Positions 26,560 to 35,436 of a stretch of DNA of 64,000 nucleotides are shown here, piece after piece; position 1 is the stretch's first letter, and every line of letters begins with the position of its first letter. The position numbers and the translations under genes are program-made. Origin of the DNA: DATAFF01 sp044870245 (GTDB lineage Bacteria > Pseudomonadota > Alphaproteobacteria > Rhizobiales > Aestuariivirgaceae); assembly GCA_044870245.1 (NCBI GenBank), contig JBIOYR010000109.1, positions 18,224 through 82,223 of the forward strand. Reading direction: 5' to 3'. The notes under the pieces are model-generated. The model was not told the origin of the DNA. It made no database searches and saw only the letters and a program-made list of their open reading frames with translations.

Positions 26560-28200
26560 TCATTCCCCCGGCAACGCAGCAGTGACGACGGGCATGTCCG
26601 CTCCGCGCGTCACCTTCAACGGCGCTGATCGAACCGTCATCCACATGTTGTAGCAGCCGACGACCGCACCGATCAGGAAGAGCAGACCTCCGAGTGTGCG
26701 CGCGATATAGTACGGGTACATTGCTACGAGCGAGTCGACGAACGAATAGGCAAGCGTCCCGTTCTCGGTATAGGTCCGCCACATCAGCCCCTGAATGATG
26801 CCGGAATTCCACATCGCCAAGACGTAGATCAGGGTTCCCGCTATCGCCAACCAGAAATGCACCTCGACCAGCGTCCCCGAATACATGCGCTCGCGTTTCC
26901 AAAGGGTTGGCACCAGCGTGTAGAGTGATCCGAAGGTTATGAGAGCGACCCATCCGAGCGCGCCTGCGTGCACGTGGCCGACAGTCCAGTCGGTATAGTG
27001 GGACAGCGAGTTGACCGGTCTGATTGCGAGGAATGAGCCTTCGAAGGTCGAAAGCCCATACAGGACAACAGCAGCCATTATGAAGCGCAGGGTCGCGTCT
27101 TCCCGCACACGGTGCCACGCGCCGTTGAGCGTCAAAAGTGCATTCCCCGCCGATGCCCATGACGGCACCAGCAGCATGACCGAGAAGGTCATGCCGAGGG
27201 TTTGGACCCAATGCGGAAGGGCTGTGTAATGGAGATGGTGGGAGCCAGCCCACATATAGAAAAACGTGATTCCCCAGAAGCTCAGGATCGACAGTCGATA
27301 TGAGAAGATCGGCCGCTGGGCCCGCACCGGCAGATAGTAGTAGAGCATTCCGAGGAAGCCTGCGGTCAGGAAAAACGCAACCGCATTGTGCCCATACCAC
27401 CACTGGACCATCGCGTCCTGGACGCCCGGCCAGATCGTATAGCTCTTGGCATGGCCCCACGAAATCGGCAGGGCAAGATTGTTGACGATGTGAAGGATTG
27501 CAACGACCAGTATGAAAGCCATGAAGTACCAGTTGGCGACGTAGATATGCGGCTCCTTCCGGCGCGCGATCGTCCTGATATAGACGACGAAGTAGGTCAC
27601 CCAGACGACAACCAGCCAAAGGTCGGCATACCACTCGGCCTCGGCGTATTCCTTGGACTGAGTGGTACCCATGAGGTAGCCCGAGACGGCCAGCACACAG
27701 AACAGGTTGTAGCCCAAAAGCACGAACCATGGGCTGAGTTGCCCTGCAAGGCGCGTCCGTGAGGTTCGCTGAAGGACGTGGAAGGAGGTTGCGATCAATG
27801 CGTTGCCTCCGAAGCCGAAGATCACGCCGGTCGTGTGCGTCGGCCGCAACCTTCCGAAGCTCGACCAGCCAGCGTCAAAAGCGAGATCGGGCCAAGGGAG
27901 CTGCGCAGCCACCCAGACGCCAATGAACATCCCGAACACCGCCCAGGCCATCGAAAGCGCTATACCGACCTTGGTGGGATCATCGTAATAGGAGGCCTCC
28001 CGGTCTTCCGTCGGCTGAGGCTCGTCGAACGAGAACAAGATGACGTAGAGCAGGCCTACCGCGAGGAACATGACGATCAGTCCGTGGACACCGAGCGCGT
28101 CAGAGCGTCCCAGCCACGCCATCGCAGCGCCAGTGATCGCGACCGCGGCCGCAATAACTGAAGCGATCTGGCGCTCAGATAACGTAAGCTGCGCGAGCAT
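26560..28200 (-). CDS. ccoN: cbb3 cytochrome oxidase catalytic subunit CcoN
   Basis: Catalytic subunit I of the high-affinity haem-copper oxidase for respiration at low oxygen. The 546-residue protein has 12 or more membrane spans. The CuB region WWYGHNAVAFFLTAGFLG, the HHLHYT histidines and the haem ligand region GHVHAGALGW are in place. It is the first gene of ccoN-O-Q-P and has a FixK-type promoter 84-127 bp upstream (28284-28327). Confidence 0.95.
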   Translation of the reverse strand: MLAQLTLSERQIASVIAAAVAITGAAMAWLGRSDALGVHGLIVMFLAVGLLYVILFSFDEPQPTEDREASYYDDPTKVGIALSMAWAVFGMFIGVWVAAQLPWPDLAFDAGWSSFGRLRPTHTTGVIFGFGGNALIATSFHVLQRTSRTRLAGQLSPWFVLLGYNLFCVLAVSGYLMGTTQSKEYAEAEWYADLWLVVVWVTYFVVYIRTIARRKEPHIYVANWYFMAFILVVAILHIVNNLALPISWGHAKSYTIWPGVQDAMVQWWYGHNAVAFFLTAGFLGMLYYYLPVRAQRPIFSYRLSILSFWGITFFYMWAGSHHLHYTALPHWVQTLGMTFSVMLLVPSWASAGNALLTLNGAWHRVREDATLRFIMAAVVLYGLSTFEGSFLAIRPVNSLSHYTDWTVGHVHAGALGWVALITFGSLYTLVPTLWKRERMYSGTLVEVHFWLAIAGTLIYVLAMWNSGIIQGLMWRTYTENGTLAYSFVDSLVAMYPYYIARTLGGLLFLIGAVVGCYNMWMTVRSAPLKVTRGADMPVVTAALPGE

Positions 28201-28283
28201 TCCCTCTCCTCAACCCCGGCCTACGCCCATCTAATTTCCGAGAAATCCGAGGATGACCAGCAGTGCGGCCTCAGTGTTGGAAT

Positions 28284-28327
28284 AAGATATCGAATAAGGA
28301 GTAGGTGGCGACTTTGACCTAAATCAA
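28284..28327 (-). promoter_or_regulatory. FixK/FNR-type promoter of ccoNOQP
   Basis: Read on the minus strand, a TTGA-N6-TCAA box occupies 28314-28327 (plus-strand TTGACCTAAATCAA). It is followed after 24 nt by the -10-like hexamer TATCTT (28289-28284). That spacing is close to a class II Fnr/FixK promoter with the activator centred near -41.5. The ccoN start lies 84 bp further downstream. Confidence 0.8.
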
Positions 28328-28422
28328 TTGTTACCAACGCTCGGAAGTTGATGGTCATCTCGAACACCTATCATTGGATGATAGCGCCTTTGACGGTCGA
28401 TACTTCCAAGCCGCTCCGCTCC

Positions 28423-31400
28423 TCAACCAGGGCCGTCAGTGCTGGACGTGCTCTCACGCAGTATCGCCTGGGCGATCTGGAGATCTGGAGCCTCGAAGCC
28501 GGCCGTGCAGTTGTCACAAAGGGGAGCGAGCAATTGTCGCGCCTCGTTGCGTCGATTCTGTTCTATCCACAATCGCGCAAGGGCCACGGCAGCTCTCACC
28601 TCCCACATTTTGGCGCCCTGCTGACGAGCAACCGAAGCGGCACGCGACAGCCCAGCTTCCGCTCCTGCGATATCAGCCTTAGGCAAACGCTGCATCAGCT
28701 CACCCGAAATCCTGTGCAGTTCGGCCTCGAGCAACCGTTCGCCCGTTTCTTCAACGCGAGACAGCGCCAGTCTGATCAAATCCAAGCCTTCTTGCACCGA
28801 GCCCGCCCGGCTGAGCGCTTCAGCCTGGAGGCTGAGGAAATACGGTTCATAGAGCGCGGCTCCTGTGGCGCGCCACGCCGGCAGTCCCCGTCGAAGCTGT
28901 GCGAGGCCAGTCTCTATATCGCCTGCTTCGGTCAGAGCCCAGCCGTGGACCATAGTCGCCGCCCCGAGGAAATGCGGAATGTTTTGCTCGGTCGCGAGCG
29001 TGATCAGGGCCTCTGCCTGATTCTGGGCGTCACCCCTCGCCCGACGCATCTGCGCAAAAAAGCAGCCAAACAGCAAAGCGTAAGCCAGCGTGTTCCAATG
29101 GGCGAGCTCGCGGGCAGCATCGAGCGCCTCGCCGCTGCGCGCCTGTGCCTGCTCCGGATAGCCAAGTGCAAACAGGGTCCATGAGAGTCCCGAGAGCGCC
29201 GCCACCCGCGGATCCTGGACGTAGAGAAGCCCGAGCGAGCCATGCTGCTGCTGGTTATAGAGGGCGAGGGTCCGTTCGAATGCCCGGCGAGCCCCCGCCA
29301 GTTCGCCGCGCCATAAGGCGCCCGAGCCAACGACCCGATGACCGACGATCATTGCCGCAGCGTCCTGGTGGTCCTGCGCACGGCGCAGTAGTTGATCCGC
29401 CAGCTTGCGTGCGGCCACGTGCTCGGCGCGTACCGCATGGAAGACCCACTCCCCATAAAGGACCGGCCATAGCTGGGCCGTAGATCCAATCCGCTCGCAA
29501 AGCTCGCGGGCACGCGCGTTCGCACGACCCGCTTCCGGCGCCGCCCAGCCTTGCCATCCCATTAGCGCCACACCCAAAGCCACTTGCAGATCGAGCTCTT
29601 GCCGCCACCGCTGATCGGTTTCCGGCAAGCCCTCGAGCAGCTCGAGCCCTTTCCGCAATTGGACGACAGCTTCGGCCATAGCCGAGTGAGAGATCGCCCG
29701 CTGGCCGGCCCTGAGCCAATGGTAAATGGCCGGTTGGGTCAACCCTGCCTCAGTATAGTGGTGGGCCAGGAGTTCGGGCTGCACTTGCACAATCGCCGGA
29801 AACCGTTGTTCGATTGCTCGAGCAATCGAACTGTGAAGTCGTTGCCGCTTCCCACGCACCAGCGTCGCGTAGGCAGCGTCCTGGACAAGCGCGTGCTTGA
29901 AGCTGTAGGTGGTTTGCGGCGGTGTTCTACGACGGAACACCAACCCTGCCTCCACGAGGTCGTCCAATGCTGCCTTTAGCTCGCTCTCTGGTATGCCCGC
30001 CGCCTCGGCGAGCAAATCGTGAGAGAACTCCCGGCCGATGGCCGCGCCTATCTGGGCCACCTCTCGTGCAGGGGCCAGGCGGTCGAGGCGGGCCAGCAAC
30101 GATTCCTGCAGCGTGGTTGGGATGGCCATGGTCGGCAGCGGACCAGCCAAGGCGTAGTGGTCGCCCTCATCGTTGAGCAGGTTGGCCTCCAATACGGCCC
30201 GCGTCAGCTCCTCCAGGAATAAGGGTACACCATCAGTCTTGGCGACGATTTGGTCGAGAACGGGGCCTGGCAGCGCTTTGCCGCCAGTCAGCAGGTCGAC
30301 CACGGCAGCGCCTTGCCGGCGGCTTAAGCGGCTTAGGGTCAGCGAGGTGACATGCGAATAGCGTGTCCACGGCGGCACAAACTCGGGACGGTAGGTGATG
30401 AGGACAAGCACCGGGGCGCCTTGCAAGCGTTCGACGACCTGGCCTACCAACTCCAGCGAGGTCGGATCGGCCCAATGCATGTCTTCATACAGGGTCAGCA
30501 CTGGTTGGCGGTTCGCGAGGTCGAGAAGCTGATCGACGAGCACCTCGAGCGTCCGTTCCTTCTGTCGATGGGGAGTCATGTCCAGAGGCGGATACCGGTG
30601 AGCTGTCGGAATAGACAACAACCCTGCTATCAGTAGCAAAGCCTCCATCTCCTCAGTGCCACTGACCATCGTCTCGAGTTTTTCGAGCTTCGCTCCGGAA
30701 TTGTCCTCCGATGTGAACCCAGCCGCCCGCTCCAGCAGGCCGACAACAGGATAAAGTGGACTCGTTTGATGGTGGGCCGAGCAATAGTGGCTGAGGACCA
30801 TGTGCGGTTCGCCTTCGAGCCGCTGTCGCAACGCCCGGACCAGTCGCGACTTGCCAATGCCCGGCTCGCCGGCCAGCAGTACCACTTGGCCTTCGCCTTC
30901 CTTGGCTCGTTCCCAACGCTCGAGGAGGAGCCCGATCTCGTGCTCGCGCCCTACGAGCGGCGTCAGGCCAGCCCTGTGGAGTGCCTCGAAACGACTCTCG
31001 ACTGTGCTTTCCCCGACCACACGCCACGCCTGCAGAGGAACCGGGAAGCCCTTCAACTGATGAACGCCGAGATCAGCAAGATCGAACAGGGCTCCGGCCA
31101 GCTGCCGGGTGCGCGCTCCTATCACCACCGTGCCCGGTTCGGCCAGACCTTGTAGCCGGGCTGCGAGATTGGGTGTGTCGCCAACCACGGTCTGCTCGCG
31201 TGCGGTCCCTTCACCGATCAATTCACCGACCACCACCGCGCCGGTCGCAATGCCTATGCGAGCTGTCAGGTTTATCTCATGCGCCAGTCTGAGGTTGCGG
31301 ACGGTTTCCACGATTGTCAGCCCGGCCCGCACTGCTCGTTCCGCTTCGTCCTCATGCGCCCGCGGATAGCCAAAGTAGGCGAGCACACCATCACCCATGT

Positions 31401-31809
31401 ATTTCGCAACGTGCCCCTCGAATCGATCGACCGCTCTCGCCACCGCGTCCTGATAAGCTCGCAAGAGCTCCCCCATCTCCTCTGGATCCAGATTCGATGC
31501 CAACACGGTGGAGTCGACGAGATCGACGAACATCACCGTGAGCTGGCGGCGCTCCGCCTCGGGGAGCTGCAGGGCTGTTTCCGAACTTGCGACCGGTTCA
31601 GCCGGGGACGGGATGACTGGAACCGAGCCGGCGCGCAGGGCAGCAATTGCCGCGAGCAGCTTCCGACGATGGCCAATCGTGACGACGCCGAGCCCGGTCA
31701 GGTCGTCGGCCGTGAGGTGGGCTAGAACCTCGGTATCTATGTTGTTGTCGCGAAACGCTTGTTCGTACTGTCCGAGGCCCAAACTATGCAGCCAGGCCGC
31801 GATGTCCAT
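28423..31809 (-). CDS. SAM - adenylate/guanylate cyclase - AAA ATPase - TPR protein
   Basis: The 1128-residue multidomain protein starts at ATG 31809; the frame remains open to 32151 without homology. An N-terminal SAM domain (about 1-60) is followed by a class III nucleotide cyclase domain (about 85-262). That domain has metal aspartates Asp96 (FVDLVDST) and Asp140 (YMGDGV) and the catalytic Asn214/Arg218 of NLAAR, so it looks active. Next is a STAND/AAA ATPase with Walker A GEPGIGKS (314-321), then helical TPR-like repeats. Such proteins are common in Hyphomicrobiales, but their signals are unknown. It is co-oriented with and upstream of ccoN. Confidence 0.88.
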   Translation of the reverse strand: MDIAAWLHSLGLGQYEQAFRDNNIDTEVLAHLTADDLTGLGVVTIGHRRKLLAAIAALRAGSVPVIPSPAEPVASSETALQLPEAERRQLTVMFVDLVDSTVLASNLDPEEMGELLRAYQDAVARAVDRFEGHVAKYMGDGVLAYFGYPRAHEDEAERAVRAGLTIVETVRNLRLAHEINLTARIGIATGAVVVGELIGEGTAREQTVVGDTPNLAARLQGLAEPGTVVIGARTRQLAGALFDLADLGVHQLKGFPVPLQAWRVVGESTVESRFEALHRAGLTPLVGREHEIGLLLERWERAKEGEGQVVLLAGEPGIGKSRLVRALRQRLEGEPHMVLSHYCSAHHQTSPLYPVVGLLERAAGFTSEDNSGAKLEKLETMVSGTEEMEALLLIAGLLSIPTAHRYPPLDMTPHRQKERTLEVLVDQLLDLANRQPVLTLYEDMHWADPTSLELVGQVVERLQGAPVLVLITYRPEFVPPWTRYSHVTSLTLSRLSRRQGAAVVDLLTGGKALPGPVLDQIVAKTDGVPLFLEELTRAVLEANLLNDEGDHYALAGPLPTMAIPTTLQESLLARLDRLAPAREVAQIGAAIGREFSHDLLAEAAGIPESELKAALDDLVEAGLVFRRRTPPQTTYSFKHALVQDAAYATLVRGKRQRLHSSIARAIEQRFPAIVQVQPELLAHHYTEAGLTQPAIYHWLRAGQRAISHSAMAEAVVQLRKGLELLEGLPETDQRWRQELDLQVALGVALMGWQGWAAPEAGRANARARELCERIGSTAQLWPVLYGEWVFHAVRAEHVAARKLADQLLRRAQDHQDAAAMIVGHRVVGSGALWRGELAGARRAFERTLALYNQQQHGSLGLLYVQDPRVAALSGLSWTLFALGYPEQAQARSGEALDAARELAHWNTLAYALLFGCFFAQMRRARGDAQNQAEALITLATEQNIPHFLGAATMVHGWALTEAGDIETGLAQLRRGLPAWRATGAALYEPYFLSLQAEALSRAGSVQEGLDLIRLALSRVEETGERLLEAELHRISGELMQRLPKADIAGAEAGLSRAASVARQQGAKMWEVRAAVALARLWIEQNRRNEARQLLAPLCDNCTAGFEAPDLQIAQAILRESTSSTDGPG

Positions 31810-32270
31810 CGACGCTCTTCCAATAATCCTCCATCTGCAGCGCACTAGATGTTGATCGTAGCTCAAAAGGACCCCGAAGCTTAGACCAAAGTGAGCTTCG
31901 GCGGCACCCTCGAGAGCCCATCCCGCACCGGGTACCGGGGTCACGGAAAACCTTCGCCGGTTAGCAAGTCCGACGGCAAACGACTTTGATTGGGGTGCCT
32001 TTCCAGTCTGCGCAAAATCAAAGAAACCACGGGAGTCGACGATCAGAACTAGGCCGAATTCGCGGGCCGCTGCGCGCGTCGCCCACGACCTTGCCTCGCA
32101 GCTGCCTCGCAGGCGTGGCGTGTCCGATAGGCCAGATGGGTTGCGCGCCATCGTGGGTGGTGATTTGATCTAGATCAAAGGCACTGGCGCGAGGCCTCCG
32201 TATCTTGCCTCTCGCTCGTCCCGGACGTGGCACCCATCCAGCAACCGTCAGCAGTCAACGCGAGGGCATC
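31810..32270. other. divergent intergenic region, cyclase / DUF3141 operon
   Basis: These 461 bp separate the start codons of the cyclase protein and the DUF3141 operon. No supported gene was found; open frames here are short or extensions of the flanking genes. The right part holds the FixK-type box and -10 at 32165-32206. I see no second clear box for the cyclase gene. Confidence 0.6.
32165..32206 (+). promoter_or_regulatory. FixK/FNR-type promoter of the DUF3141-pta-ackA-fabI operon
   Basis: TTGATCTAGATCAA at 32165-32178 is a perfect palindrome matching the Fnr/FixK consensus. The -10-like hexamer TATCTT lies at 32201-32206, 22 nt after the box, exactly the class II spacing. The DUF3141 start codon is 64 bp downstream of the hexamer. 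Confidence 0.85.
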
Positions 32271-34490
32271 ATGACCTTGAAGCTGAACGAGAAATCTAGT
32301 TCAGTGTCACGGCCAGGCGTGTTCGGCTCCACTGTCGAGTATCTGGTCGATGCCGGGCAACGAGGCGTCCTGTTCTGGGACGTGGTGCGGCAACGGGGCA
32401 ATCAGTATCAGGAGCATCTCGCCAAGGACGCTCCGCATGTCCTCGACTATGAAGCCGAACTGGTGATCGACGGTCGCAGGCTCGACCGCCCGGTGAATTA
32501 CGTCCTTGCGCGGATCATTCCTCCTGAGGATGTCACCATCGATCCGACCCGGCGTCCCTTCGTCGTCGTCGACCCGCGCGCCGGCCATGGGCCGGGGATT
32601 GGCGGATTCAAGGCCGACAGCGAGATCGGCGTTGCCTTCAAGGCCGGCCATCCCTGCTATTTCATCGGCTTCCTCCCCGATCCGGTTGCGGGGCAGACGA
32701 TCGAGGACATCACGCGCGCCGAAGGGGTCTTTCTCGAGAAGGTGATCGACCTTCATCCGGAGGCGGACGGCAAGCCCTGCGTGATCGGCAACTGCCAGGC
32801 AGGCTGGGCGATCATGATGCTGGCAGCCCTCCGGCCGGAGCTGTTCGGGCCGGTCATTCTTGCGGGATCACCGCTGTCCTACTGGGCCGGCGTGCGCGGC
32901 CAATATCCAATGCGCTACACGGGCGGTCTTCTAGGCGGCAGCTGGCTCACGGCGCTCGCCGGCGATCTCGGTCATGGAATGTTCGACGGTGCATGGCTCG
33001 TGCAGAATTTCGAGAACCAGAACCCGTCGAACACGCTGTGGTCGAAGCAATACAATCTCTATTCCAAGATCGATACGGAAGGGCAGCGCTATCTCGGCTT
33101 CGAGACCTGGTGGGGCGGCCATGTAACCCTCAATGCCGAGGAGATGCAGTTCATCGTCGACGAGTTGTTCGTCGGCAACAATCTTGCGGCAGGGAGGATC
33201 AAGACTTCGGACGGCACATCGATCGATCTGCGCAACATCCGCTCGCCGATCGTGGTGTTCTGCTCGAAGGGTGACAACATCACGCCGCCGCAGCAGGCAC
33301 TTGGATGGATCCTCGATCTCTATGACAGCGTCGAGGAGATTCGATCCTACGGCCAGACGATCGTCTATACGATTCATGATACGATCGGGCATCTCGGAAT
33401 TTTCGTGTCGGCCGGCGTCGCGCGCAAGGAGCATGGCGAGTTCTCCAGCAATATCGACATGATCGATGTGCTGCCACCGGGCCTTTACGAAGCCGTGATC
33501 GAGGCCAAGACCGAGAGCACGAAAGGGTCCGACCTGGTCGTCGGCGATTGGGTCATGCGCTGCGAAGCGCGAACGCTCGATGACATTCGCGCGCTGGGCG
33601 GAAACGATGCGGCAGATGATCGTCGCTTTGCCACCGCTGCGCGCGTTTCCGAGATCAATCTGGCACTCTATCGCACCTTCCTGCAGCCCTTCATCCGGCA
33701 GAGCATGGCGGAGCCGGTCGCCGCATTGATGAAGCAGTGTCACCCGTTGCGGCTGCAATACAGCGCGTTCGCCGACAGCAACCCGATGATGGGCCTGGTG
33801 AAGGCTGCCGCCGATCAGGTGCGCGAGAACCGCAAGCCGGCGCGGGAAGACAATCCGTACTTTGCCTTTCAGGATGCAGTCTCGAAGCAGATCGTCGGTG
33901 CGCTGGACCGTTGGCGGGACATGACCGAGGCGTTTGCCGAAAGCACGTTCAATTGGGTCTATGGGTCGCCGGTGCTGCAGGCGGCGGTCGGGATCGATCC
34001 TGCCGACGAGCAGCCGCAGCGCAAGGCGGCGAAGAGCTCGGCCCATGGCGGGCTGCTCAAGGCACGGATCGACGAGCTCAAATCGCGAATCGACTCGGGC
34101 GGCTTGCGCGAATGTCTGGCGCGCGGTCTCATCTATGTCGGGATGGCGCGCGGCGGGCCCGACGAGCGGGGCCTGGCGGCGCTGAGGCGGCTCAGGGGGG
34201 TGGAGGACGACAAGCCTCGTTTGACCCTTTCGGAGTTCAAAACCCTCATTCGCGAGCAGTATTTCATGCTGTTGATCGATCAGGCAGCGACTCTTGCGGC
34301 GATCCCGCGGCTGCTGCCGCCCGACGAGGAGACCCGTCGCGGAGCTTTCATCGTGCTCTGCCATGTTCTCAACGCCCGCGGCGACATCACCGGCGAAGCT
34401 GCCGACCGGTTGAGGCAGGTGGCTCGACTGTTCGGGGTCGATCCGAGTGTCGCGCCAGAGGTGAAGTCCGAGCGCAAGGCCAGAGCATGA
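32271..34490 (+). CDS. DUF3141 protein, PhaC-like alpha/beta hydrolase
   Basis: The 739-residue protein resembles polyhydroxyalkanoate synthase in its N-terminal half. The nucleophile elbow is VIGNCQAGW with Cys175, as in the G-x-C-x-G box of PhaC, followed by the acid site SKGDNITPP and the histidine site TIGHLGIF. The C-terminal part (about 430-739) is helical and not PhaC-like. PhaC polymerises hydroxyacyl-CoA; whether this protein does so is not known. It is translated from ATG 32271 (GAGGGC upstream) and overlaps pta by four bases. A strong FixK box precedes it. Confidence 0.82.
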   Translation: MTLKLNEKSSSVSRPGVFGSTVEYLVDAGQRGVLFWDVVRQRGNQYQEHLAKDAPHVLDYEAELVIDGRRLDRPVNYVLARIIPPEDVTIDPTRRPFVVVDPRAGHGPGIGGFKADSEIGVAFKAGHPCYFIGFLPDPVAGQTIEDITRAEGVFLEKVIDLHPEADGKPCVIGNCQAGWAIMMLAALRPELFGPVILAGSPLSYWAGVRGQYPMRYTGGLLGGSWLTALAGDLGHGMFDGAWLVQNFENQNPSNTLWSKQYNLYSKIDTEGQRYLGFETWWGGHVTLNAEEMQFIVDELFVGNNLAAGRIKTSDGTSIDLRNIRSPIVVFCSKGDNITPPQQALGWILDLYDSVEEIRSYGQTIVYTIHDTIGHLGIFVSAGVARKEHGEFSSNIDMIDVLPPGLYEAVIEAKTESTKGSDLVVGDWVMRCEARTLDDIRALGGNDAADDRRFATAARVSEINLALYRTFLQPFIRQSMAEPVAALMKQCHPLRLQYSAFADSNPMMGLVKAAADQVRENRKPAREDNPYFAFQDAVSKQIVGALDRWRDMTEAFAESTFNWVYGSPVLQAAVGIDPADEQPQRKAAKSSAHGGLLKARIDELKSRIDSGGLRECLARGLIYVGMARGGPDERGLAALRRLRGVEDDKPRLTLSEFKTLIREQYFMLLIDQAATLAAIPRLLPPDEETRRGAFIVLCHVLNARGDITGEAADRLRQVARLFGVDPSVAPEVKSERKARA

Positions 34491-35431
34491 TGTCAAACGG
34501 CCAGTCGAAATATGATCGCTTGATCAGTCGCGCCAAGCAGGCCTCGGCCGTGCGCTGCGCCGTGGTGCATCCATGCGACGAGAGCTCGCTCACCGGAGTC
34601 GTTCAAGCGGCGCAGAATGGTTTGCTTGTGCCGATTCTCGTCGGTCCCGCTCAACGGATCAGAACCATCGCCCGTGAGCATGATCTCGACATCGGGCCTT
34701 TCGAGCTCATCGATGTTGCCCACAGCGAGGCAGCTGCTGCCAGGGCGGTGCAGCTGATCCACGAGGGCAAGGCGGAGCTTCTGATGAAGGGCAGCCTTCA
34801 TACCGACGAGCTCATGCGGGCCGTCACGGCGTCGGCGTCCGGTCTCAGGACAGCCAGACGCATCAGCCATGTCTTCATCATGGACGTGCCGAACTATCCG
34901 GAGACATTGTTCATTGCCGACGCGGCGATCAATATCGCGCCCGATCTCGATGCCAAGCGCGACATCGTTCAGAACACGATCGACCTCTTCGTCCAGGTCG
35001 GGCTCGGTACGCCGCGTGTCGCCATTCTGTCGGCCGTGGAAACCGTCACGACGAAGATCCCCTCGACCATCGAGGCGGCGGCGCTGTGCAAAATGGCCGA
35101 GCGCGGGCAGATCACCGGCGGCGTGCTCGACGGGCCTCTCGCCTTCGACAATGCCATCGATCGGCAAGCAGCGGAGACCAAAGGCATCCGATCCGCGGTC
35201 GCGGGGCGCGCTCAGATTCTGATCGTGCCCGACCTCGAAGCCGGCAACATGCTCGCCAAGAACCTGAGCTTCATGCTCAAGGCCGATGCCGCGGGCCTCG
35301 TGCTCGGAGCACGAGTACCCATCATCCTCACCTCGCGGGCCGACTCGGTGCGGACCCGGCTCGCCTCGTGCGCTGCCGCGGTGCTCTATGCCGATGCCCG
35401 TCGGCGCGCAGCGAATCTCAGCTCTGCGTGA
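34487..35431 (+). CDS. pta: phosphate acetyl/butyryltransferase
   Basis: This enzyme exchanges CoA and phosphate on short acyl groups (acyl-CoA + Pi to acyl-phosphate + CoA). The 314-residue protein covers only the PTA_PTB domain: LMKGSLHTDELM, SHVFIMDVPNY, INIAPDLDAKRDIVQN and the glycine-rich GGVLDGPLAFDNA. Related proteins in such operons often carry an N-terminal MaoC-like hydratase domain; it is absent here. Acetyl versus butyryl specificity cannot be read. It overlaps the DUF3141 stop; ATGATG at 34487-34492 offers two adjacent starts. Confidence 0.88.
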   Translation: MMSNGQSKYDRLISRAKQASAVRCAVVHPCDESSLTGVVQAAQNGLLVPILVGPAQRIRTIAREHDLDIGPFELIDVAHSEAAAARAVQLIHEGKAELLMKGSLHTDELMRAVTASASGLRTARRISHVFIMDVPNYPETLFIADAAINIAPDLDAKRDIVQNTIDLFVQVGLGTPRVAILSAVETVTTKIPSTIEAAALCKMAERGQITGGVLDGPLAFDNAIDRQAAETKGIRSAVAGRAQILIVPDLEAGNMLAKNLSFMLKADAAGLVLGARVPIILTSRADSVRTRLASCAAAVLYADARRRAANLSSA

Positions 35432-35436
35432 CGATC

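Larger units (their letters stand above)
20191..32164. other. candidate genomic island abutting tRNA-Ala
   Basis: From the 3' end of tRNA-Ala to just before the box upstream of the DUF3141 gene, base composition by eye is lower (roughly 58-62% G+C) than in the flanks, and codon choice is less biased. The block carries arfB, the whole cbb3 oxidase cluster and the large cyclase protein. I found no integrase and no clear direct repeat of the tRNA 3' end at the far side, so the right boundary is a guess and vertical inheritance is not excluded. Confidence 0.3.

Noticed and set aside
32931..34496. 521-codon minus-strand frame opposite the DUF3141 gene
   Set aside because: Antisense shadow with shadow-type composition; the plus strand has a promoter, motifs and operon structure.
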